Positions 1 through 6,395 of a stretch of 6,395 nucleotides of DNA are shown here, in pieces. The stretch is from Flavobacteriales bacterium. GTDB lineage: Bacteria; Bacteroidota; Bacteroidia; NORP154. Below the pieces are notes generated by a model that saw nothing but the letters and a program-made list of their open reading frames with translations, did no database searches and was not told where the DNA came from. Positions within the stretch are counted from its first letter, which is position 1; each line of letters opens with the position of its first letter. Location: the NCBI GenBank assembly GCA_012965625.1, contig DTSC01000145.1, positions 6,482 through 12,876 on the forward strand, given 5' to 3'. Position numbers and translations under genes: made by a program.

Positions 1-1309
1 TGTTTCTTTGTTGGTCATTGGTAATAAACGTTCTTAATTTTGCATCCTTAATGGCTATCTTTTCTACAGTTGGTTGGATAGATAAGATTTTGTCTAGTTT
101 GTCAGGGTCAGGGTTTGCTCCTAGTTTTTTTATTTTGGCTTTCTTAACCACATTAAGATATGCTTCTATCCCTTTAACCATTCCATAAAAGGCAGTTTCT
201 GCTGTATTCGGGATAAAAGAAAAAACGGAGTTTTTTACATCATAATCAATTGCTTCAAGGATCTTGTCACATACTAACCTTCCTAATTGCTTACGCTCTT
301 TATAAATATCTAAATCTGTTCCTCTTGAGAAATAAATTCGTTCAAAGGAGCAGGGTTTCTTTTCAAGGGGCTCCATCACCTTATTCTCATAGATTTCACC
401 ATTTCTTTTAATTATTAACGCGTGTCCTGGCGTGATTTCTTTGATTGAATTATCCTTCACATTAAATGCTGTTTGGATTGGAGGGCGTTCAGAGGTTACA
501 ACTGCAACCTCATCATCATGATAATAATATGCGGGTCGTATACCTGAGGGATCTCTTAAAATAAACGCATCTCCATGCCCAATCATGCCAGCAATTACAT
601 ACCCTCCATCCCATTTTTTGCATGAATCAGTCAGAATTCTTTGAATATCAATATTTTCTGCGATGTGGCTTGCAATTTCATTGCTGGGAATATTCTGCTT
701 TTTATAAGCCTTAAATAACCTGTCATTTTCTTCATCTAAAAAATGACCTATCTTTTCAATTATTGTTATCGTATCAGATTTCTCCTTTGGGTGTTGGCCT
801 ATTTCAAGTAGCTGATCAAAAAGTTCATCAACATTGGTGAGATTAAAGTTGCCAGCCAAAACCAGGTTTCTTGTCATCCAATTATTTTGCCTTAAAAAAG
901 GATGACAATACTCAATACTATTTTTGCCATAAGTTCCATAGCGAAGGTGGCCCAAATTCAACTCACCAGTGAATGCCACATGCTCTTTTAGCCATTTTGT
1001 GTCTTGTGACTTTTTCGGATTTTCTTTAGCAGCCTCTTCAAAACGGCTATTAATTCTAGAGAAAATATCCTGTAAAGGGTTAGAGGCTGTAGAGCGATAT
1101 CTGCTTATGTATCTTTTTCCAGGAGCTATGTTTAGCTTAATGTTTGTAACGCCAGCACCATCTTGCCCACGATTATGTTGTTTCTCCATAAGGAGGTACA
1201 ATTTATCGAGCCCATAAAATGGCGATCCGTATTTTTTTTGGTAAAAATCCAGAGGTTTGAGCAAGCGTACTAAGGCGATTCCACACTCGTGTTTTATCTG
1301 ATCACTCAT
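1..1309 (-). CDS. purF: Amidophosphoribosyltransferase (PurF), C-terminus cut by window edge
   Basis: Catalyses the first committed step of de novo purine synthesis in the cytoplasm: PRPP plus glutamine gives phosphoribosylamine. I translated the minus strand from the ATG at 1309-1307; it stays open for 436 codons to the left edge. The class II glutamine amidotransferase domain starts at Cys9 (HECGIALVRL), the expected nucleophile. It continues with HNRGQDGAG (45-53), GHLRYGT (120-126, Arg123), GNFNLTN (153-159) and SDT (178-180), which match the glutamine-site motifs of PurF. The phosphoribosyltransferase domain begins around FERIYFSRG (about 322-330) and SFIPNTAE; its PRPP-binding loop lies outside the window. 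The eight residues before Cys9 end in Glu and resemble a short propeptide. Cys9 to Arg123 is about 40 residues longer than in E. coli PurF, as in the roughly 630-residue Bacteroidota form. No Shine-Dalgarno is visible. The identification is secure; propeptide removal is inference. Confidence 0.93.
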   Translation of the reverse strand, partial: MSDQIKHECGIALVRLLKPLDFYQKKYGSPFYGLDKLYLLMEKQHNRGQDGAGVTNIKLNIAPGKRYISRYRSTASNPLQDIFSRINSRFEEAAKENPKKSQDTKWLKEHVAFTGELNLGHLRYGTYGKNSIEYCHPFLRQNNWMTRNLVLAGNFNLTNVDELFDQLLEIGQHPKEKSDTITIIEKIGHFLDEENDRLFKAYKKQNIPSNEIASHIAENIDIQRILTDSCKKWDGGYVIAGMIGHGDAFILRDPSGIRPAYYYHDDEVAVVTSERPPIQTAFNVKDNSIKEITPGHALIIKRNGEIYENKVMEPLEKKPCSFERIYFSRGTDLDIYKERKQLGRLVCDKILEAIDYDVKNSVFSFIPNTAETAFYGMVKGIEAYLNVVKKAKIKKLGANPDPDKLDKILSIQPTVEKIAIKDAKLRTFITNDQQRN

Positions 1310-1350
1310 ACTTTTTGCGAAATATAGATTTCCGCTGCTTTACTTTAGTG

Positions 1351-1379
1351 CAAAGTTATTAAAATATTGGTTTTGCAAA
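1351..1379 (-). promoter_or_regulatory. Bacteroidota-type promoter of purF
   Basis: Read on the minus strand, TTTG (1379-1376) is followed after 17 bases by TAACTTTG (1358-1351). This matches the -33 TTTG/TTG and -7 TAnnTTTG elements of the primary sigma factor in this phylum, with accepted spacing. Transcription would start near 1344, giving a leader of about 35 bases before the purF ATG at 1309. The match is by eye; both boxes fit exactly. It suggests purF is transcribed separately from the gene behind it. I see no riboswitch-like structure in the short leader. Confidence 0.6.
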
Positions 1380-1412
1380 GGAACATAAAAGAATGATTTG
1401 CCATATATTGAT

Positions 1413-1437
1413 AAAACCTGACTGTCCTTACTGACAG
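1413..1437 (-). terminator. Weak hairpin after the DUF5686 gene, possible terminator
   Basis: About 18 bases past the stop codon of the DUF5686 gene on the minus strand, CTGTC and GACAG form a 5-bp stem with a 6-base loop (1437-1422). A TCAGGTTTTA tract follows. The stem is short and the T-run has only four T residues and does not start directly at the stem, so this is at best a weak Rho-independent terminator and may be chance. Confidence 0.22.
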
Positions 1438-1454
1438 ATTCCGGAAAATTAAAA

Positions 1455-4043
1455 TTAAAAAGTAAATTGAAATGAGATTTTTAAGCCAAATTCATGGATA
1501 GGCTTTGGATAGATAGTCCGATATTGTTCGTTGATATAGGTTAGCCTCCAAACGGCATCAAGCCGGATAAAATTCAAAATGTTTTCGAGGCCTACACCAG
1601 CTTCAACATAAGGCATTGATTCCAGAGTGCTAAAGGTTTCTGATATATTGGTTTCAGGATCAGTGATTGGATTTCCAGACCCATCAATTTGTTTATTGTT
1701 TTCTTTTTCAAGTGTGCCATATACCATATTGCCCATAACTAATGTTCTGACCTTTAACTTTTTTAAAAGGGGTATTCTATTGGTGAACAGACCTTCAAAG
1801 TGATGTTCGTAGAATAATGAAATCCATTGATCACTAACAAATTCAAAAAAGTTCATCAAATAAAAACTTTCAGGATTTGAAACAATAGTTTCATTTCCTT
1901 TATGAACTTGTAAAAGTGGATATGGCAGGATGTTAAATACTTTTCCAGCGGTAATGGAATAGTTTGACTTTCCAAATGTTCCAACAGGGATCGTTTGTGA
2001 GATATTGAAAGCTGCTTTTTCATAAGCAAAATCACTATTGAACAGCCCTTTTATACCAGCAGTTAATTTCAGAGTATATACAGGTGGTGGTCTGTGTAAG
2101 GAGGAGATGATTATTCTATTCAAGTGGGTATAAACATATCTTTCTCTAGTTGAGAATCTCGATTCTAGCGTAATTGAACTTGTTACAAACTCTGATTTAA
2201 CTAAGGAGGTATTAGCCTTATCCGGATAATATCCAAATGGGAAATAGGGCGTAAATTTCCTATGATGGAACATAATTGTTTGATTGAAGCCATCAAAGAA
2301 CATACGTTCACCCCACAACCTATATTCCAATGAGTTGTTTAGCCTATCAAAATTGGTAAATCCAGCAGTGAATTCAAATAAGCCTTTTCTGGAGAAGAAA
2401 TCATCTGTCACTGAAATTTGATCTATATCATCACGGTGTTGGATGCCTGCGCGGGTCCAGGGCTTACGGCTAAAAATATACTCGGCTTCCATATTGTATT
2501 TATAGCGCAAATCTTTGGTGCCATATGCCAGGTATCCTTTTAAAATTAAATTATGGCTGAATGTTTCATTGGTTGTAAATCCAAGGCGAAAACGATGGCC
2601 TTCAACCTCGTTGTATTTATATAAGAAAATATACGGACCAATATCAACTTTGCCAACGGGTTGATATCCGTAAACAACAAGTTCAACAATGTCAACCAGA
2701 GTGCGAATCGTTGGCAAATTCTTTATAGAGTCAATCATCCCGAATACTTCCAGCTCTGTTGATGTAAGGGTGTCATGGCGATGTTCCTTCCAATATTGAT
2801 CATCTTTGTTATAGGCATCTTCCAATACGGAAATTCCTTCCTTATAAAATGAAGATGATTTTGGAGCATTAACCACAATATCTTTAGAAGACGAATAATA
2901 TTTAGAAATGAATCCAGGTTGATTAGCAACTTCCATCAGGTCAATTAACGCCCTGGTTTTAGTAGGCAGCCATGGCCCTGCTTTAGTTTGCTCAAATTCC
3001 TGTTGCACTTTTACTCTTTCAATCCAGTTTAAATTGGCTTCTTTTTTTATTTCTAAATCAAGCTGCTTTATAGCAAAGCTGGAGTCTTCAATCCATATTG
3101 TTCCTCCAAATGCAAGGTCTAAAGGCCGTTTTGGCACCACTACTAGTTCATAACATTTTTTTCCTTTTATTTCAATACTGTCAACCAGATAATATTTGTA
3201 ATATGCCTTGCCTGTTTTCGCAATAGGTGAAATGAAATTTTTACCAAGAATGGGAATCCAGTTCTCATAAAAATTAAAAACCTGGAAGGAGCTGCCCATT
3301 AATTGGTTGATCCAGATGTGGTCTTCTACTCCAACTCCTGTAATCTTAGAAGCCAAAATGTCTTCCTTTTGAGCATCAGGGTTTTTTCTATAAAAGTAAT
3401 TGGAAAAGGTTTCAGAGACAAAAATGGGCAGGATTGCTTTGCCGTCTTTACCAGCCACTACCTGTAGGCTATCAAACATGTTTGCGATAGGCTTAAAGAG
3501 TTTTTTCTGTTTAAACTTATCAGACAGATTGTCAATGCTGATCTGAATTCTGGTGAAATTTTCAAACTGATAAGACGACAAGTTGCCAGTGTTATTTACA
3601 TCTCTATATTGCTCGACTTTTCTTAAGATCCTATAAGCAGGGTTCTCTCCGGCAACGATAATAATTTCCTTAAGATTTTGAACAGAAGTCCCCAGTTGAA
3701 AGTTGATAGTTTGCTTTGCTCCTCTTTTTATAGCCTTGGTCTTTTGGTTATAGCCCAGACATGAAACACTTAACGAATCGACTATGCTTGTCGTTCTAAG
3801 AGTAAAGAACCCATCAAAATCAGAGGTGGCTCCAATTGTAGTGCCCGTAAAATAGATATTGACAAAGGGTAATGCATCATTTGTTTCTGCATCAGTGATT
3901 TTGCCTCTTACAATAGTTTCTTGTGCAAGTACCAGTTTTGAAATTATGATCAAGGTGAAGATTATGGTACTCCTTTTAATGATATTTTTAAATTTCCTGT
4001 TCTTCACTATGCAAATTATAAACTCTGCGCTATTTACACCCAT
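1455..4043 (-). CDS. Outer-membrane protein: CarboxypepD_reg-like domain + DUF5686
   Basis: A predicted exported protein of 862 residues whose molecular function is unknown. A basic segment (KNRKFKNIIKR, 14-24) precedes a hydrophobic core and a likely signal peptidase I site after LVLA (residue 40), leaving Gln41 as mature N-terminus; the lack of Cys there argues against a lipoprotein. Residues about 43-118 form a carboxypeptidase-regulatory-like beta-sandwich (VRGKITDAET, ALPFVNIYF, DFDGFFTL, CLGY), common at the N-terminus of Bacteroidota outer-membrane proteins. The rest, from about 125, fits DUF5686, with aromatic-rich alternating strands towards the C-terminus and a terminal FQFTF typical of BAM-inserted barrels. 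Length is normal for the family. The ATG at 4043 is the first after an in-frame stop at 4079-4077, but AGGA abuts it with no spacing. A GTG at 4007 (residue 13) would give a more typical signal peptide. No TonB-dependent receptor plug is evident. Confidence 0.9.
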   Translation of the reverse strand: MGVNSAEFIICIVKNRKFKNIIKRSTIIFTLIIISKLVLAQETIVRGKITDAETNDALPFVNIYFTGTTIGATSDFDGFFTLRTTSIVDSLSVSCLGYNQKTKAIKRGAKQTINFQLGTSVQNLKEIIIVAGENPAYRILRKVEQYRDVNNTGNLSSYQFENFTRIQISIDNLSDKFKQKKLFKPIANMFDSLQVVAGKDGKAILPIFVSETFSNYFYRKNPDAQKEDILASKITGVGVEDHIWINQLMGSSFQVFNFYENWIPILGKNFISPIAKTGKAYYKYYLVDSIEIKGKKCYELVVVPKRPLDLAFGGTIWIEDSSFAIKQLDLEIKKEANLNWIERVKVQQEFEQTKAGPWLPTKTRALIDLMEVANQPGFISKYYSSSKDIVVNAPKSSSFYKEGISVLEDAYNKDDQYWKEHRHDTLTSTELEVFGMIDSIKNLPTIRTLVDIVELVVYGYQPVGKVDIGPYIFLYKYNEVEGHRFRLGFTTNETFSHNLILKGYLAYGTKDLRYKYNMEAEYIFSRKPWTRAGIQHRDDIDQISVTDDFFSRKGLFEFTAGFTNFDRLNNSLEYRLWGERMFFDGFNQTIMFHHRKFTPYFPFGYYPDKANTSLVKSEFVTSSITLESRFSTRERYVYTHLNRIIISSLHRPPPVYTLKLTAGIKGLFNSDFAYEKAAFNISQTIPVGTFGKSNYSITAGKVFNILPYPLLQVHKGNETIVSNPESFYLMNFFEFVSDQWISLFYEHHFEGLFTNRIPLLKKLKVRTLVMGNMVYGTLEKENNKQIDGSGNPITDPETNISETFSTLESMPYVEAGVGLENILNFIRLDAVWRLTYINEQYRTIYPKPIHEFGLKISFQFTF

Positions 4044-4098
4044 TCCTAAATGGTCACTATTGTTGGATAACCAAGATTAAATTAAATTTCTTCCTGAG

Positions 4099-4106
4099 CA
4101 AATATA
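4099..4106 (-). promoter_or_regulatory. Candidate -7 box for the DUF5686 gene
   Basis: TATATTTG on the minus strand matches the Bacteroidota -7 consensus TAnnTTTG. It lies about 55 bases upstream of the ATG at 4043, which would put the transcription start near 4092. I see no good TTG/TTTG at the expected -33 distance, so either the upstream box is degenerate or the match is chance in AT-rich DNA. Confidence 0.4.
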
Positions 4107-4196
4107 TTGATAAGTCTTTTAATGTTTAAGTGAAAAGGTATTAGCCAAGTAAAGGAGTAAATTCTGTTGCAAACTAAAATTAATACCTTGTATCAC

Positions 4197-4227
4197 TTTC
4201 CTTTAGCTTATTTCGTATCTATATTTG
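4197..4227 (+). promoter_or_regulatory. Candidate promoter of the methyltransferase-glycosyltransferase gene
   Basis: TATATTTG at 4220-4227 matches the Bacteroidota -7 consensus TAnnTTTG. TTTC at 4197-4200, 19 bases upstream, is a three-of-four match to the -33 TTTG. Transcription would start near 4234, leaving a leader of about 25 bases before the ATG at 4259. The opposing candidate for the DUF5686 gene lies about 115 bases away, so the two promoters diverge without overlapping. Confidence 0.45.
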
Positions 4228-4258
4228 CCAAGGTTTTAAACAAATGAATTAGATCAGA

Positions 4259-5692
4259 ATGAAAATTAATGACCGGAGTGAAATTTTCAAGCAGCACTTT
4301 GAGCGCATTGCACCAAAAAGGAAGGATTACCGTAAGAGAAGGTCTTACTATTGGAATGACATTACCTCTTATGTTTCTTATTTTATTCATCAGGAACATT
4401 CTGTTTTGGAGGTGGGATCGGGAACAGGTGAAATGCTAAATGACCTACATGCAAAGAGAAAAGTAGGTGTTGACTTTTCTGAGCAGATGGTTCAAATTGC
4501 CAGGGATCAGTTCAAGGAACCTGAGTTTTTTGTTATGGATGCTTCCAATATTACGCTTGAGGAGAAATTTGATGTAATAATAATGTCTAACCTCATTGGG
4601 GTTCTGCCTGATATCCAGCGAGTTTTTACAGAGATCAGCAAAGTGTGTCATCCTAAAACCAAAATAATTGTTTCTCATTATAATTATCTGTGGGAACCTC
4701 TGATAAAGTTAACTGAGTTTTTGGGGATTAAGCTTAAAACACCTTCGCAGAATTGGCTAACATCCAAAGATGTAAAGAACCTTCTAGAATTAGCTGGATT
4801 TGATGTTTATAAAACGACCAAGAGAATGTTGTTTCCTTTTAATTTACCTCTTATTTCATTTTTGTTCAACAAATACTTGGCAAAGCTTCCAATAATAAGA
4901 GACCTGTCTCTTAATACGTTCACTTTTGCAAAACCACTCGAAAACAATCCTCCTGAAGAAGTATCAGACAAGTATTCTGTATCAGTAATAATCCCAGCAA
5001 TGAATGAGAGTGGCAATATAGAAGATGCTATATTGAGAATTCCCAAACTGGGAAAGTGGACTGAAATTATCTTTGTTGAGGGAGGGTCCTCTGATGACAC
5101 GTGGGAAAAGATTAATGAGGTAGCCGTAAAATACAAAGATCAATACCGTATAAAAATTGCACAGCAGGATGGCAAGGGAAAGGGAAATGCTGTACGAAAA
5201 GGTTATAATATGGCAGAAGGCGACATACTCATGATTTTAGATGCTGACTTAACAGTGCCTCCTGAAGACCTTCCCAAGTTTTACTTTACATTGGCCACAG
5301 GTAGGGGAGAATTTATAAATGGGTCTCGTTTGGTATATACCATGGAGAAACAAGCAATGCGTTTTTTAAATGTTCTGGGTAACAAGTTTTTTAGTATGCT
5401 TTTTACATTTTTGCTTGACCAATCGTTTAAGGATACTTTATGTGGCACAAAAGTATTACTGCGAGCTGATTATGAAAAGATTAAAGTTAACAGAGCATTT
5501 TTTGGCGATTTTGACCCCTTTGGTGATTTTGATCTTATTTTCGGAGCCCATAAACTCAATTTAAAGATTACTGAACTCCCTATCAGGTATCAGGAAAGAA
5601 CCTATGGTTCCACCAATATTTCTCGGTTTAAGCATGGTCTTATATTACTCAAAATGTGCTTTTTTGCAGCGAGGAAAATAAAGTTTAAATAA
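4259..5692 (+). CDS. Fusion of SAM-dependent methyltransferase and family 2 glycosyltransferase
   Basis: A 477-residue two-domain enzyme. Residues about 30-225 are a class I methyltransferase: motif I VLEVGSGTGEM (49-59), acidic ribose-binding Asp72 in VGVDFSEQM, Asp94 in VMDASN, and FDVIIMSNLIGVL (104-116). Residues about 240-450 are a GT-A family 2 glycosyltransferase resembling dolichyl/polyprenyl-phosphate mannosyltransferases: VSVIIPAMNE (241-250), EGGSSDD (274-280), GKGKGNAVRKG (305-315), the metal/nucleotide-sugar DAD motif (328-330), CGTKV (395-399) and GDFDLIF (422-428). No C-terminal transmembrane pair is present; a hydrophobic stretch at 191-205 and another at about 459-470 might allow peripheral membrane contact. 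The start is well fixed: an in-frame TAG at 4250-4252 lies just upstream. Family knowledge suggests transfer of a sugar to a lipid phosphate, perhaps with methylation in the same pathway; both substrates are unknown. It stands alone, with no other glycan gene in the window. Confidence 0.9.
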   Translation: MKINDRSEIFKQHFERIAPKRKDYRKRRSYYWNDITSYVSYFIHQEHSVLEVGSGTGEMLNDLHAKRKVGVDFSEQMVQIARDQFKEPEFFVMDASNITLEEKFDVIIMSNLIGVLPDIQRVFTEISKVCHPKTKIIVSHYNYLWEPLIKLTEFLGIKLKTPSQNWLTSKDVKNLLELAGFDVYKTTKRMLFPFNLPLISFLFNKYLAKLPIIRDLSLNTFTFAKPLENNPPEEVSDKYSVSVIIPAMNESGNIEDAILRIPKLGKWTEIIFVEGGSSDDTWEKINEVAVKYKDQYRIKIAQQDGKGKGNAVRKGYNMAEGDILMILDADLTVPPEDLPKFYFTLATGRGEFINGSRLVYTMEKQAMRFLNVLGNKFFSMLFTFLLDQSFKDTLCGTKVLLRADYEKIKVNRAFFGDFDPFGDFDLIFGAHKLNLKITELPIRYQERTYGSTNISRFKHGLILLKMCFFAARKIKFK

Positions 5693-5693
5693 A

Positions 5694-6395
5694 TTATTTG
5701 CTTTCTTGATCTTCTGCTCCTGGGAGTGTGCTAAAGCCCATATTGTAAAGTGTAAAACCAAAGATATCGGCATATTGGTCAATGGTTTTGCTTACCGGCG
5801 TGCCTGCTCCGTGGCCTGCATCTGTTTCAATACGGATCAATACCGGATTTGATCCTGTTTGCTTATCCTGGAGCTGTGCAGCAAATTTAAAGCTATGGGC
5901 AGGGACTACCCTGTCGTCGTGATCTCCTGTTGTAATAAGAGTAGCAGGATATTCCACATCTTGTTTTACATTGTGAACCGGTGAATAGCCTTTAAGGTAT
6001 TCGAACATTTCATTGCTGTCTTCTGCAGTACCATAATCATAAGCCCAACCTGCACCGGCTGTGAAAGTATGATAACGAAGCATATCCAGCACCCCAACCG
6101 CTGGAAGGGCAACCTTCATTAAATCAGGACGTTGTGTCATTGTAGCACCAACTAATAAGCCTCCATTAGAGCCGCCTCGGATTGCCAAATAATTCTTGGA
6201 GGTATATTTGTTTTCAATAAGGTATTCTGCTGCAGCGATAAAGTCATCAAATACATTCTGTTTTTTCATTTGGGTGCCTGCATCGTGCCAGGCTTTGCCG
6301 TATTCACCACCGCCACGTAAATTTGGGACTGCATAGATGCCCCCTTGTTCCATCCATACTGCATTGGTAATGCTAAAACTGGGTGTAAGGCTTAT
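5694..6395 (-). CDS. Prolyl oligopeptidase family serine peptidase (S9A), N-terminus cut by window edge
   Basis: The C-terminal 233 residues of a prolyl endopeptidase, which cleaves short peptides after proline. The reading frame stays open to the right edge; 14 codons before the Met at 6353 encode ISLTPSFSITNAVW, which matches the family, so that Met is internal and not the start. The alpha/beta-hydrolase catalytic domain is clear. Counting from that Met, the oxyanion/loop motif NLRGGGEYG is at 11-19, the nucleophile Ser62 is in GGSNGG, the triad Asp146 and substrate-binding Arg148 are in DHDDRVVP, and the triad His181 is in AGHGAG. All three catalytic residues are present. Full-length relatives have about 680-720 residues, with a beta-propeller before this domain that would lie beyond the window. 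Whether it is cytoplasmic or exported cannot be told without the N-terminus. It converges on the fusion gene with one base between stop codons. Confidence 0.95.
   Translation of the reverse strand: MSLTPSFSITNAVWMEQGGIYAVPNLRGGGEYGKAWHDAGTQMKKQNVFDDFIAAAEYLIENKYTSKNYLAIRGGSNGGLLVGATMTQRPDLMKVALPAVGVLDMLRYHTFTAGAGWAYDYGTAEDSNEMFEYLKGYSPVHNVKQDVEYPATLITTGDHDDRVVPAHSFKFAAQLQDKQTGSNPVLIRIETDAGHGAGTPVSKTIDQYADIFGFTLYNMGFSTLPGAEDQESK

Noticed and set aside
969..1217. An 82-codon open frame on the plus strand.
   Set aside because: It is antisense to the clearly conserved purF glutaminase domain and has no recognisable domain.
3859..4080. A 73-codon plus-strand frame with a hydrophobic stretch.
   Set aside because: Its hydrophobicity mirrors the signal-peptide codons of the DUF5686 gene on the opposite strand; most of it overlaps that gene.
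4244..4252. A tiny frame ATG-AAT-TAG just before the fusion gene, which could act as a minimal upstream ORF.
   Set aside because: Two codons are too little to support a leader peptide; it is useful only for fixing the true start at 4259.
4807..5136. A 109-codon minus-strand frame.
   Set aside because: It is antisense to the well-supported fusion gene across the linker and glycosyltransferase start, and shows no domain of its own.
5504..5535. A near-repeat GDFDPFGDFD in the glycosyltransferase.
   Set aside because: This fits a conserved acidic motif of the family around DPFGDFDL rather than a DNA repeat expansion.
6351..6353. A Met codon that could be taken as the start of a 219-residue protein.
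   Set aside because: The frame continues upstream to the window edge with residues typical of prolyl oligopeptidase, so the Met is internal.

Overview
The window looks like an ordinary chromosomal segment of a Bacteroidota bacterium, probably from the Cytophagia/Flavobacteriia side. The evidence is AT-rich DNA, a long PurF of the type typical of this phylum, an outer-membrane protein with a carboxypeptidase-regulatory-like domain followed by DUF5686, weak or absent Shine-Dalgarno sequences, and -7 elements matching the Bacteroidota consensus TAnnTTTG. I see no transposase, integrase, tRNA, rRNA, CRISPR array or long repeat. The genus cannot be fixed from the sequence alone.

Layout: (1) 1-1309, minus: N-terminal two thirds of amidophosphoribosyltransferase (PurF), cut by the left edge. 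(2) 1310-1454: short gap with a well-formed Bacteroidota promoter for purF and a weak hairpin behind the next gene. (3) 1455-4043, minus: an 862-residue exported outer-membrane protein with a CarboxypepD_reg-like domain and DUF5686. (4) 4044-4258: divergent intergenic region with one TATATTTG element per strand. (5) 4259-5692, plus: a 477-residue fusion of a class I SAM-dependent methyltransferase and a family 2 glycosyltransferase. (6) 5694-6395, minus: the C-terminal catalytic part of a prolyl oligopeptidase (family S9A), cut by the right edge and lying one base from the end of the fusion gene.

The four genes do not form one obvious pathway. PurF starts purine synthesis, the DUF5686 protein sits in the outer membrane, the fusion enzyme probably handles a lipid-linked or surface glycan, and the oligopeptidase degrades short proline-containing peptides. 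All except the fusion gene are on the minus strand, and purF and the DUF5686 gene appear to have separate promoters. The most distinctive item is the methyltransferase-glycosyltransferase fusion. I found no convincing multi-gene novel system here.
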